A stretch of 8,984 nt of DNA, from NCBI GenBank assembly GCA_007119345.1, contig SKPV01000057.1:1-8984 (forward strand). Reading direction: 5' to 3'. The translations under genes were made by a program, and so were the position numbers. A model generated the notes under the pieces. The model did no database searches. It was not told the DNA's origin and saw only the letters and a list, made by a program, of their open reading frames with translations. Shown here one piece after another: positions 1-5,924 of the stretch. This DNA is from Halovivax sp. (lineage in GTDB: Archaea > Halobacteriota > Halobacteria > Halobacteriales > Natrialbaceae). Within the stretch, counting starts at the first letter, position 1; every line of letters begins with the position of its first letter.

Positions 1-281
1 CTGATCGACACGGACGTCGGCGACGACGCCGACGGCGTGGTCGACCTCGGCGAGGACGACGATCGGACCGGAGACGCCGATCTCGGTGACGATACCGGTC
101 GACGCGACACCCACACGACGGGCACCGGGGTCGGCGACGATACGGGTCGACGTGATAGCGGCATCACAGACGACGAACGCGCCGGATCGGAGTCGCACCT
201 CGACGACGATGACGACGAGCTGATCGACACGGACGTCGGCGACGACGCCGACGGCGTGGTCGATCTCGGCGAGGACGACGA
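1..281 (+). repeat. Direct repeat, 62-bp copies at 1-62 and 220-281
   Basis: The two copies differ at one base: C at 45 against T at 264, a synonymous GAC/GAT difference. The period is 219 bp, exactly 73 codons, so the reading frame is kept. The first copy starts at the window edge, so the repeat may extend upstream and there may be more units. Confidence 0.85.
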
Positions 282-312
282 CGAAGACGACCGGGATCTC
301 GGATCGAACTGA
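1..312 (+). CDS. C-terminal end of an acidic low-complexity repeat protein (5' truncated by the window)
   Basis: Frame 1 is open from the first base to a TGA at 310-312 and gives 103 residues; the true start lies upstream of the window. An internal GTG at 37 is not a convincing start because the frame and its strong G/C third-position bias run through it. The visible part is almost entirely Asp, Gly, Glu, Thr and Arg and is built from loose variants of D-(V/L)-G-(D/E)-D-D/T, for example DVGDDAD, DLGEDDD, DLGDDTG and GVGDDTG. The first 21 residues recur almost unchanged at residues 74-94. GDDTGRRD also occurs twice. No membrane segment, signal peptide or cysteine is visible in this part. It could be the disordered tail of a cell-surface or intracellular protein. 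I do not recognise a family. The reading frame is well supported; the function is unknown. Confidence 0.7.
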   Translation: MIDTDVGDDADGVVDLGEDDDRTGDADLGDDTGRRDTHTTGTGVGDDTGRRDSGITDDERAGSESHLDDDDDELIDTDVGDDADGVVDLGEDDDEDDRDLGSN

Positions 313-341
313 GACGCCACGGACAGCACCGCCGAGGCCAA

Positions 342-358
342 CTTTCGAACGTTCTTTT
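342..358 (+). terminator. Possible T-rich terminator of the acidic repeat gene
   Basis: About 30 nt after the TGA at 312 there is a short dyad, GAACGTTC at 347-354, followed directly by TTTT at 355-358. Archaeal termination is driven mainly by T-rich tracts, so this is a plausible 3' end. The stem is too short for a stable hairpin. Confidence 0.35.
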
Positions 359-440
359 GGACCGGTTGTGTGCGTTCAGCGGATGCGAGCGAGTCGTTCG
401 TCCGCGGATTCCGACGTCGATGCTCGTCCGTCACGACGCG

Positions 441-499
441 GAGTGAAAAACAATCGAAAAGCCGACGCGGGATGGCGCGCTCGAACGTGCTTCCCGCGT
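441..499 (-). terminator. Hairpin plus T-rich tract terminator of the 508-1461 gene
   Basis: Read on the minus strand, an 8-bp GC-rich stem (arms 492-499 and 465-472, ACGCGGGA/TCCCGCGT, 19-nt loop) begins 8 nt after the TAA at 508-510. It is followed by a T-rich run (CTTTTCGATTGTTTTT, 461 down to 446). Stem followed by T-tract fits an intrinsic-type terminator. This convergent 195-bp gap (313-507) holds no convincing gene. Confidence 0.5.
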
Positions 500-507
500 T
501 CGACGAC

Positions 508-1461
508 TTACTCTTCGTCCATCTCGTCGGGTGCGCGACCGGGTACGTCTTCCGTCTCGACCTGGCTCCCTTCGCCCGTCTTCACGTCGTCGGATTCGGC
601 CGCCGTCTCCCTCGGTGGGGTCGTCTCTTCGCTCTCTGATCGGTCACCCGACCGATGACTCTGGTGGGCGTCCCCCTGGCGCTCGGTGGACTCTCGACCG
701 GGTTCCTGCGACCGACCCCCCGAGGTCCCTCCGGTCGCGCGTCCACCTTCGTGTGGGACCCACCGTCCGGTTCGTCCGTACTCTTCGGCGCCACCCTCGT
801 GGCGTGTCGGGTGACCGTGACGGTCGCCGGTTCCGTGCTGTCGGCCGCCACCGCCTTCGCGTCCACCGCGACCCTCGGGACCGCCTCCGGACGCGCCGAC
901 GCCGCCCGCCGGCTGGGAGATCGGTTCCCCCGTTCGGTGCTCCGGGTGGTGATGGCCCTGGCGACGGGCGTCGCGTCGATCCGGTCCGCGACGATCCTCG
1001 AATTGGCCGCCGTCGTGCATACTCCCGGTTCGACCTTGGCCGGCCTGCGGGGCCTCGCCACCGCCGTGCATCTCGCGTTCCGGTTCCATCCGTCCGTCCC
1101 GGTGACCGCCGCCACCTTCCATTCGCGGCGGCTGGCGTCCTCGATCGGTGTCAGCGGGCCCGCCGCTCGTCCGGCCGCCTCCTTCCCGGAACTGGCCTGG
1201 CATCGGCGCCCGCCTCATGCCCTCCTCCATCGCCTGCTCCACCTCGGGCATGATGGCCTCGACGCCTTGCAGGTAATTCTCCATCAACGACTTCGTGACC
1301 TCGATGCCCTGACGACCCGCCGTGTCTTGCATCTCCAGCAGACTGAGGAACATCTTGGTCGCGTTTCGCTGGAGCTCGAGGCTCTGTTCGAAGGCGTCCC
1401 GGGCCTGATTGATCGACGTCCGTTGCATGCGCTCGGTCGGTGGTACCTGTTCGTCTCTCAT
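508..1461 (-). CDS. Phasin-like helical N-terminus with a long Gly/Arg/His-rich disordered tail
   Basis: The product is 317 residues, with ATG at 1461 and TAA at 508. Residues 12-85 look like one or two amphipathic helices (for example QARDAFEQSLELQRNATKMF and QGIEVTKSLMENYLQGVEAI). I recall this pattern from short haloarchaeal hypothetical proteins that resemble phasins, the coat proteins of polyhydroxyalkanoate granules; that link is an inference from memory. Residues 90-275 are low-complexity Gly, Arg, His, Glu and Gln with GGR/RGG-like motifs and GHHHPEH at 169-175. The final 40 residues turn acidic. There is no cysteine. A tail rich in Arg and His is unusual against the acidic proteins around it. 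Long open frames on the opposite strand (531-1253, 655-1686) give Arg/Pro/Ser-rich nonsense, whereas this frame gives a sensible helical start and a matching terminator. The existence of the gene is likely; its function is not known. Confidence 0.65.
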   Translation of the reverse strand: MRDEQVPPTERMQRTSINQARDAFEQSLELQRNATKMFLSLLEMQDTAGRQGIEVTKSLMENYLQGVEAIMPEVEQAMEEGMRRAPMPGQFREGGGRTSGGPADTDRGRQPPRMEGGGGHRDGRMEPEREMHGGGEAPQAGQGRTGSMHDGGQFEDRRGPDRRDARRQGHHHPEHRTGEPISQPAGGVGASGGGPEGRGGREGGGGRQHGTGDRHGHPTRHEGGAEEYGRTGRWVPHEGGRATGGTSGGRSQEPGRESTERQGDAHQSHRSGDRSESEETTPPRETAAESDDVKTGEGSQVETEDVPGRAPDEMDEE

Positions 1462-1515
1462 GTGTATCTCGTCGCTGCGGGCGACGTCCGTCGGTGGGCG
1501 GGGGACCGCCTCGCT

Positions 1516-1524
1516 GTTAAAAGG
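1516..1524 (-). promoter_or_regulatory. Possible TATA box for the phasin-like gene
   Basis: On the minus strand CCTTTTAAC (1524 down to 1516) is the only A/T-rich stretch shortly upstream of the ATG at 1461. It lies about 58 nt before the ATG, which would give a 5' leader of about 30 nt. The rest of the 263-bp gap (1462-1724) shows no gene that I can support. Confidence 0.35.
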
Positions 1525-1724
1525 GAGCGTTGGTTGCAGTCGCCGTCCGGGGTGCAGCCGAAGGTTGGTGGGGAGTTCGTCGCGTATTTCTGCGCGAATC
1601 GATCGAGAGCGTGCGCGGTGCGACCGGGGCCGTCGGTCGAACCGGACCGAGCCGAGCGCGCTGTACGCGCTGGTTTCTTCCGGTAACGCCGGATTGGCGC
1701 GACGCTCGATCTCGGTTCGTCCGT

Positions 1725-2558
1725 TCAGCCGCCGGGTTCGCCGTGCGTGACGCCGTCGCGATCGTCGGCACGCATCCGGCGCAGCGCGGCGCGCGCGTTG
1801 CTCGCGTCGTAGCCGAAGTAGACGTTCTCGGCGTACGTCTCGGCCACGCGCGTCGCCGTGATCAACGGGTCGACGTCGACGTTCACGGCGTACAGTTCGA
1901 CGCTGAACGGCGTCTCGAGGGCGCTCTGGAATCCCTTCGCGATCGTCTCCAGCCAGTAGGTCGTGCCGTAGGCGGTGTCGTAGAGCGGAACCACGAATTC
2001 GTCGACGTACGGTTCCAGCGCCCGGAGGTCCAGGCCCGCGCGTTCGTATAAGTGTCCGGGGTACGGGTCCGGGTACAGGGTGAGGTACACCCGGCCGGGA
2101 ATTCGCTCGGTCGCCTCCGCGACGAACTCCGTGATCACGTCCGCTCGCCAGTCGAACCGATCCTCCCGGTCGCTCGCCTCGAACCGTTCCGTGCAGACGT
2201 CACACCGGCAGTACTCGGGTCGGGGAAAACCGACGTCGTCGAGCCGGACGTCCTCGCTTTCGGTAACGCAGTCGTCGAGAACGTCGAACAGGCCGTCGCG
2301 ATACTCCTCGCGTGACGGACAGACGTACGCCCAGTCGAAGTACGGTTGTTCGCGCGTCGCCCGGTTACCGTCGTCGTCGACCGGAACGAGCGACGGAGCC
2401 GCGTCGGCCGCCGCGTTGTCCCCGAAACACGAGACCATGTTTACGGCCTCGGGCAGCGGTTCTGCGGCCCGCCCTGTGACGTCTTTGACCTCGTAGAAAC
2501 CGCGATCGAACGCGTCCCACGTCACTTCCTCGGCGTTTCGAGTGACGACGCCGTACAT
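1725..2558 (-). CDS. Conserved haloarchaeal protein, putative TIM-barrel (glycoside-hydrolase-like) fold
   Basis: The product is 277 residues, with ATG at 2558 and TGA at 1725. The string RLDDVGFPRPEYCRCDVC at residues 105-122, with Cys117, Cys119 and Cys122, resembles a strand-end motif (L-D-x-x-x-F-P followed by a C-x-C-x-x-C cluster) that I associate with uncharacterised TIM-barrel glycoside-hydrolase-like proteins. Later alternating segments such as GRVYLTLYPDPYPG (155-168), VDEFVVPLYD (185-194) and ENVYFGYDAS (244-253) look like further barrel strands ending in Asp or Tyr. There is no signal peptide or membrane helix, so a cytoplasmic location is likely. The gene follows the 35-residue membrane peptide by 45 nt and probably shares its transcript. 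Its start codon abuts a strong hairpin. I do not know a substrate or demonstrated activity; the fold assignment is by motif resemblance only. Confidence 0.75.
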   Translation of the reverse strand: MYGVVTRNAEEVTWDAFDRGFYEVKDVTGRAAEPLPEAVNMVSCFGDNAAADAAPSLVPVDDDGNRATREQPYFDWAYVCPSREEYRDGLFDVLDDCVTESEDVRLDDVGFPRPEYCRCDVCTERFEASDREDRFDWRADVITEFVAEATERIPGRVYLTLYPDPYPGHLYERAGLDLRALEPYVDEFVVPLYDTAYGTTYWLETIAKGFQSALETPFSVELYAVNVDVDPLITATRVAETYAENVYFGYDASNARAALRRMRADDRDGVTHGEPGG

Positions 2559-2578
2559 GGAGGGGTCTTCCCCCTCCA
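2558..2578 (-). promoter_or_regulatory. Hairpin that sequesters the ribosome binding site of the 1725-2558 gene
   Basis: A perfect 8-bp inverted repeat, TGGAGGGG (2558-2565) and CCCCTCCA (2571-2578), encloses a 5-nt loop. In the minus-strand mRNA the 5' arm contains GGAGG, which matches the anti-Shine-Dalgarno sequence, and the last paired base is the A of the AUG. Folding would hide both the ribosome binding site and the start codon. There is no T-tract after it, so a terminator role is less likely. Confidence 0.6.
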
Positions 2579-2603
2579 GCGGGTAAGGTGTTCTGAAGCC
2601 GGT

Positions 2604-2711
2604 CTAGGCCTCCGGTTCGTATTCGATCTCGCCGTGTCCGCCGGTGAAGACGACCTTGTACAGCACCACGATCACCGCGATCACGAGCAGGAGTTTCAGG
2701 GTACGCGACAT
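2604..2711 (-). CDS. Small single-pass membrane protein, 35 residues
   Basis: ATG at 2711 and TAG at 2604-2606 encode 35 residues starting MSRTLKLLLVIAVIVVLYKV. After a short basic start (Arg3, Lys6), residues 7-22 form a hydrophobic helix, followed by a Gly/His/Glu-rich tail ending EIEYEPEA. The N-terminal positive charge and acidic C-terminus suggest an N-in, C-out single span. An A/T-rich box lies 28-36 nt before the ATG, supporting a leaderless transcript, and third positions are mostly G/C. I recall similar tiny membrane proteins in other haloarchaea, so it is probably real. It is the first gene of a probable two-gene unit with 1725-2558. The function is unknown. Confidence 0.72.
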   Translation of the reverse strand: MSRTLKLLLVIAVIVVLYKVVFTGGHGEIEYEPEA

Positions 2712-2735
2712 GTACGATCGATCGTTCTACGGCGG

Positions 2736-2751
2736 ATGATATATTATTTCT
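2736..2751 (-). promoter_or_regulatory. TATA box for the small membrane protein operon
   Basis: The minus-strand sequence AGAAATAATATATCAT (2751 down to 2736) is by far the most A/T-rich stretch in the neighbourhood. Its TATA core (2744-2739) is about 30 nt before the ATG at 2711. This spacing predicts transcription starting at or a few bases before the start codon. Confidence 0.65.
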
Positions 2752-2800
2752 GGATACAGTCCGAGCGAGGCGTCGTCGAGCGTCGATGGGGGGTATCCCG

Positions 2801-3262
2801 TCAGGTGTCGATCAGCGAAGCGATCTCCTCGCGGACGATTCGCTCGCAGTACGCACACCGGACGCCGTCGTCGAGGACGTCGAATCGGGACGTGACGGGC
2901 TCGTTCTCGGTCGTGATGCACCCGGCGTTCGGACAGACGAGAACGCCTTCGACGGCGGACGGGCGCTCGACGCGGTGCTTCTCGACGACGTCGTATTCGC
3001 GGACGATGTTGATGGTCGCGTCGGGCGCGATCAGCGAGAGCACGTCGACTTCGTCCTGGCTCAGTTCCCGTCCTTCGACCTTGACGATGTCCTTCCTGGC
3101 GAGCCGGTCCGACGGGACGTTCATCCCGATGGAGACGCCTTCACCCTCGGAGCCGTCGATGCCGAGGATGGCGAGCACGTTGAGGGCCTGTCCGGCCCGG
3201 ACGTGGTCGATGACGGTGCCGTCGCGGATCTTACTGACGCGCAGTTCGTGATCGTCACTCAT
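2801..3262 (-). CDS. pyrI: Aspartate carbamoyltransferase regulatory chain
   Basis: This is the regulatory chain of aspartate carbamoyltransferase, which binds nucleotide effectors and holds the catalytic trimers together in the holoenzyme of pyrimidine synthesis. The product is 153 residues, the usual length. It opens with LRVSKIRDGTVIDHVRAGQALNVLAILGI, the family's N-terminal nucleotide-binding fold, and ends with a zinc domain whose ligands are Cys110-x4-Cys115 (CPNAGC) and Cys136-x2-Cys139 (CAYC), 20 residues apart. I chose ATG 3262 over a GTG at 3271, which would add only MTA. ATG 3262 overlaps the pyrB stop as ATGAGTGA and is preceded by GGTGA, a plausible ribosome binding site, so translation is probably coupled to pyrB. 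All four zinc ligands are intact, so a working allosteric enzyme is expected. Confidence 0.96.
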   Translation of the reverse strand: MSDDHELRVSKIRDGTVIDHVRAGQALNVLAILGIDGSEGEGVSIGMNVPSDRLARKDIVKVEGRELSQDEVDVLSLIAPDATINIVREYDVVEKHRVERPSAVEGVLVCPNAGCITTENEPVTSRFDVLDDGVRCAYCERIVREEIASLIDT

Positions 3263-4172
3263 CGCCGTCACCCAGAAGGAGGTCGAGCAGCGCCATGCGA
3301 ACGGGGACGCCGTTGTGTGCCTGTTCGAAGTACGCCGCGTGGGGCGTGTCGTCGACGTCCGGCGAAATTTCGTCCACGCGGGGCAGCGGGTGCATGACGG
3401 TCAGGTCGTCGCGCGCCCGTTCGAGCGTTTCGGCGGTGAGTTGGTACTCGCCGGCGACCGCTCGGTACTCGTTCTCGTCGGGGAAGCGCTCGCGTTGGAT
3501 CCTGGTGACGTACAGGACGTCGAGTTCCGACAGCACCTCGTCGATGGACTCGTGTTCTTTAAGGCTCGCACCCTCCTGGTGGAGGTCGAAGACGACTTCG
3601 CGGGGGAGTCGGAGGCTTTCGGGGCTGATGAAGTGCTGGGTGGCGTCGAAATTCCCAAGCGCGTACGCGAGCGAGTGGACGGTACGGCCGTACTTCAGAT
3701 CGCCGACGATCCCGATCGTCAGGTCGTCGAGACCCGCCTGCTCGCGAATGGTGTAGAGGTCGAGCAGCGTCTGGGTCGGGTGGTGGCCCGCACCATCGCC
3801 GGCGTTGATCACCGGAACGTCGACGTACTCGCTCGCCAGCTTCGCCGCCCCTTGCTGGGGGTGCCTGAGGACGATGGCGTCGGCGTACCCCTCGATCACG
3901 CGTACCGTATCGGCGAGGCTCTCGCCTTTCTTCACGCTCGACGATTCCACCGAACCCATGTCGACCACGTCGCCCCCGAGACGCTTGATCGCCGTCTCGA
4001 AACTCATCTTCGTCCGCGTGCTCGGTTCGAAAAAGAGCAGCCCGAGCAGCCGACCCTCGTGGCTGTCCGCGACCGACTCCGGGTCCGACGCGAGCGACCC
4101 GGCGCGGTCGAGTACGCGCTCTACGTCATCGCGCGTGAGTTGCTTGCTCGTGAGGAGATTTCCGTGGCGCAT
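3255..4172 (-). CDS. pyrB: Aspartate carbamoyltransferase catalytic chain
   Basis: This enzyme joins carbamoyl phosphate and aspartate to give N-carbamoyl-aspartate, the committed step of pyrimidine synthesis. The product is 305 residues, normal for the family, with ATG at 4172. The carbamoyl-phosphate site FFEPSTRT is at 47-54. The mobile-loop segment SVKKGES is at 79-85, the loop whose Ser and Lys reach into the neighbouring active site. LRHPQQGAA is at 102-110, GDGAGHHPTQTLLDLY at 125-140, GDLKYGRTVHSL at 157-168 and MHPLPR at 260-265; the C-terminal NGVPVRMALL segment is also present. All expected catalytic motifs are there. It is the first gene of the pyrBI pair and overlaps pyrI by 8 nt. 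Transcription probably starts near the ATG from the box at 4198-4204, back to back with the gene at 4271. Confidence 0.97.
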   Translation of the reverse strand: MRHGNLLTSKQLTRDDVERVLDRAGSLASDPESVADSHEGRLLGLLFFEPSTRTKMSFETAIKRLGGDVVDMGSVESSSVKKGESLADTVRVIEGYADAIVLRHPQQGAAKLASEYVDVPVINAGDGAGHHPTQTLLDLYTIREQAGLDDLTIGIVGDLKYGRTVHSLAYALGNFDATQHFISPESLRLPREVVFDLHQEGASLKEHESIDEVLSELDVLYVTRIQRERFPDENEYRAVAGEYQLTAETLERARDDLTVMHPLPRVDEISPDVDDTPHAAYFEQAHNGVPVRMALLDLLLGDGDE

Positions 4173-4197
4173 CTACTCGAACTGGGTTTCGGAGGGC

Positions 4198-4204
4198 CCT
4201 TGAA
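4198..4204 (-). promoter_or_regulatory. TATA-like box of pyrBI
   Basis: The minus strand reads TTCAAGG (4204 down to 4198) within AGATTCAAGGG, centred about 29 nt before the pyrB ATG. It is a weak TATA box by sequence but at the right distance for a leaderless start. Confidence 0.45.
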
Positions 4205-4239
4205 TCTCTCCATCCGCGGACGTCGACGCCGACCGCAGG

Positions 4240-4246
4240 TTCAAGG
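4240..4246 (+). promoter_or_regulatory. TATA-like box of the MinD/RecA-like gene
   Basis: TTCAAGG at 4240-4246 is centred about 28 nt before the GTG at 4271. It is the exact reverse complement of the pyrB box at 4198-4204, so the two divergent promoters are mirror images across 35 nt. Confidence 0.45.
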
Positions 4247-4270
4247 CGCCGGAGGCGGCCAGCCCGGTCC

Positions 4271-5614
4271 GTGATAGCTATCGTGAGCGGAGAGCGTGCG
4301 CCCGGAACGCGAGTCGCTCTGGATGCGGCGACGGCGCTCGCACGACGCGACCTGCCGTCGATCGTGGTCGACGTCGACGCGGACGCGCCGACGATCCACG
4401 CCGCCGCCGGCGTCAGCCGTCGACCGACGCTCGCCGCGCTCGAGCGGGATCGGACGGTGCGAGAGGTCGTCCAGGGCCACCCCGACGTCGCGAACGTCGG
4501 AGTCGTGGCGGCCCCGGAGGGATCGGCGCGGTTCGACGTCCGAGGCGCGCTCGAACGACTGAATCGGACGAACGCGACCGTGATCGTCGACTGTCCGCTC
4601 GCCGCCGGACCGGTCGTCGCCGATGCGCTCGGTGCGATCGACCGGGCGCTGGTCGTCACCGCCGAGCGATCGGACGACGACGCCGCGAACGTCGCGGACG
4701 AAGGGGCCTCGCTGACGACCGTCGGTGACTTCGACGGACCCCTACCGTCGACGCTTGATGGCGTTCGACTCGCGGGGGCGCTCGGCGCGGACGAGGTCCG
4801 TTCGATCGAGGTCGATCGAGACGGGACGAACGCGCCCCTCGGACCGGTCGTCACCTGGCTCTCAGATCCTCCACACGATTCCGATCGCACCAGTGCCGAG
4901 AGGGTGCCGGAAGCAGTATCGTTCGGGAGTAGCGTTCGACCGAAGGCAAAGAGTTATGAAACCGCTGTGGCAACATTTCACGAGCGCATGGTAGGTCGGC
5001 TAGAAACCGGTATCGACGTGCTGGACCGCAAACTCGACGGCGGCCTCCCGCCGGGGTGCGTCGTCGCTTACACGGCCGACCCGGCCAGCCAGTCCGAGCT
5101 ACTCCTCTACGAACTGACGGCGGCGCGCGGAACCCTGTATCTCACGACGGAGCGATCGGACGACGTGGTTCGTCACAGTATCGAGTCCTCGCCGGCGCGG
5201 GTCGGGAGTCCGACGATCCGGTACGTAAAACCCGAGGACTCCCTCGAGGAGGCCCGCCGACTCGTGAGCGCCCTCCCCGACGGCGCGAACCTGATCGTCG
5301 ACACCATGGACGTTATCGAACGGACCGACCGGGACGCCTACCGGGATTTCCTCAACGACCTCAAATCGCAGATGCTCGAGACCGGGAGCATCGCCGTTCT
5401 TCACTGTCTGAAAGGCGACGATGTACCGACGAACCGCTCGACCACGGTCCACATGGCCGACGCCGTCTTCGACCTCCAGACCGACGTCCAGGCGGCCGAA
5501 GTAGAGAACTTCATGACGGTCCCCAAGTTCCGCGGCGGCGGCGCGCCGACCGAGCGGATCAAACTCGAACTCGCAGAACAGGTGGCGATCGACACCAGCC
5601 GGGACATCGCCTGA
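4271..5614 (+). CDS. MinD/ParA-like domain fused to a RecA/KaiC-like domain, both with degenerate P-loops
   Basis: One open frame of 447 residues runs from GTG 4271. Residues 1-200 follow the MinD/ParA pattern: MIAIVSG start, IVVDVD (31-36), TLAALERDRTVREVV, VIVDCPLAAGP (104-114). The Walker A loop is replaced by SGERAPGTR, with no Lys-Thr. From Met240, residues resemble the RecA/KaiC/RAD55 superfamily (RLETGIDVLDRKLDGGLPPG), with a Walker-B-like LIVDTMDVIE at 341-350, but the Walker A position reads ADPASQSE (269-276). Both halves therefore look like non-canonical or lost ATPases. Residues 198-239 form a linker where about half of 42 codons end in A/T, unlike the GC3-rich flanks, and a promoter-like sequence lies there. 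The second half may also be made separately from ATG 4988 (208 residues). I infer a regulatory role, but nothing in the sequence proves one. Confidence 0.75.
   Translation: MIAIVSGERAPGTRVALDAATALARRDLPSIVVDVDADAPTIHAAAGVSRRPTLAALERDRTVREVVQGHPDVANVGVVAAPEGSARFDVRGALERLNRTNATVIVDCPLAAGPVVADALGAIDRALVVTAERSDDDAANVADEGASLTTVGDFDGPLPSTLDGVRLAGALGADEVRSIEVDRDGTNAPLGPVVTWLSDPPHDSDRTSAERVPEAVSFGSSVRPKAKSYETAVATFHERMVGRLETGIDVLDRKLDGGLPPGCVVAYTADPASQSELLLYELTAARGTLYLTTERSDDVVRHSIESSPARVGSPTIRYVKPEDSLEEARRLVSALPDGANLIVDTMDVIERTDRDAYRDFLNDLKSQMLETGSIAVLHCLKGDDVPTNRSTTVHMADAVFDLQTDVQAAEVENFMTVPKFRGGGAPTERIKLELAEQVAIDTSRDIA
4952..4965 (+). promoter_or_regulatory. Possible internal promoter before ATG 4988
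   Basis: AGTTATGAAACCGC lies inside the long frame, 23-36 nt before the in-frame ATG at 4988 where the RecA-like domain begins. The same 14 bases occur at 7871-7884 upstream of the SAM synthetase gene. The spacing suits a leaderless transcript encoding the RecA-like domain alone. Confidence 0.5.
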
Positions 5615-5878
5615 AGACGGAGTTTCGTTCCCTGCCGACCCAGCGGAACCCGACGTCGATCGAGAGGGGAGGCCACGGCCCTGCAGGTGTGTAACCGAAG
5701 CGCGTCGGCTCGACCGACACCATCGAGAACCGAACGCAGACAGCCCCGTCATCGCCTAGAGCGCACCGTTCGAGCGTCGCTCGGGGAAACTGTGGGAAAT
5801 TGCGAGAACGCATGCGGCAGCGACCGGCCTCGTCGAATCCGCATGGGACCGCCGATCGGACGCGTCGACCCGTGGCGT

Positions 5879-5896
5879 CACCCACCGACGTGGGTG
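5879..5896 (-). terminator. 3' hairpin downstream of the FKBP gene
   Basis: A perfect 7-bp stem, CACCCAC (5879-5885) and GTGGGTG (5890-5896), with loop CGAC lies 28 nt past the FKBP stop on the minus strand. No T-tract follows, so it may be a transcript-end stabiliser or processing site rather than a true terminator. The rest of the 310-bp convergent gap (5615-5924) holds a 5-bp hairpin at 5704-5718 and no supportable gene. Confidence 0.35.
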
Positions 5897-5924
5897 TCGC
5901 ACGGACGGGAGATCGATCGTCGAA

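Noticed and set aside
655..1686. A 343-residue plus-strand frame, and another at 531-1253
   Set aside because: The translations are Arg/Ser/Pro/Leu-rich with no domain pattern, and they run antisense to the 508-1461 gene, which has a sensible helical start and its own terminator.
1679..1693. A hairpin TCCGG-TAACG-CCGGA as a terminator for the 1725-2558 gene
   Set aside because: The stem is only 5 bp, and on the minus strand it is followed by an A-rich rather than a T-rich tract.
5615..5924. Search for a small gene or tRNA in the convergent gap
   Set aside because: No cloverleaf could be drawn and the open frames there are shadow-like; only short hairpins are visible.
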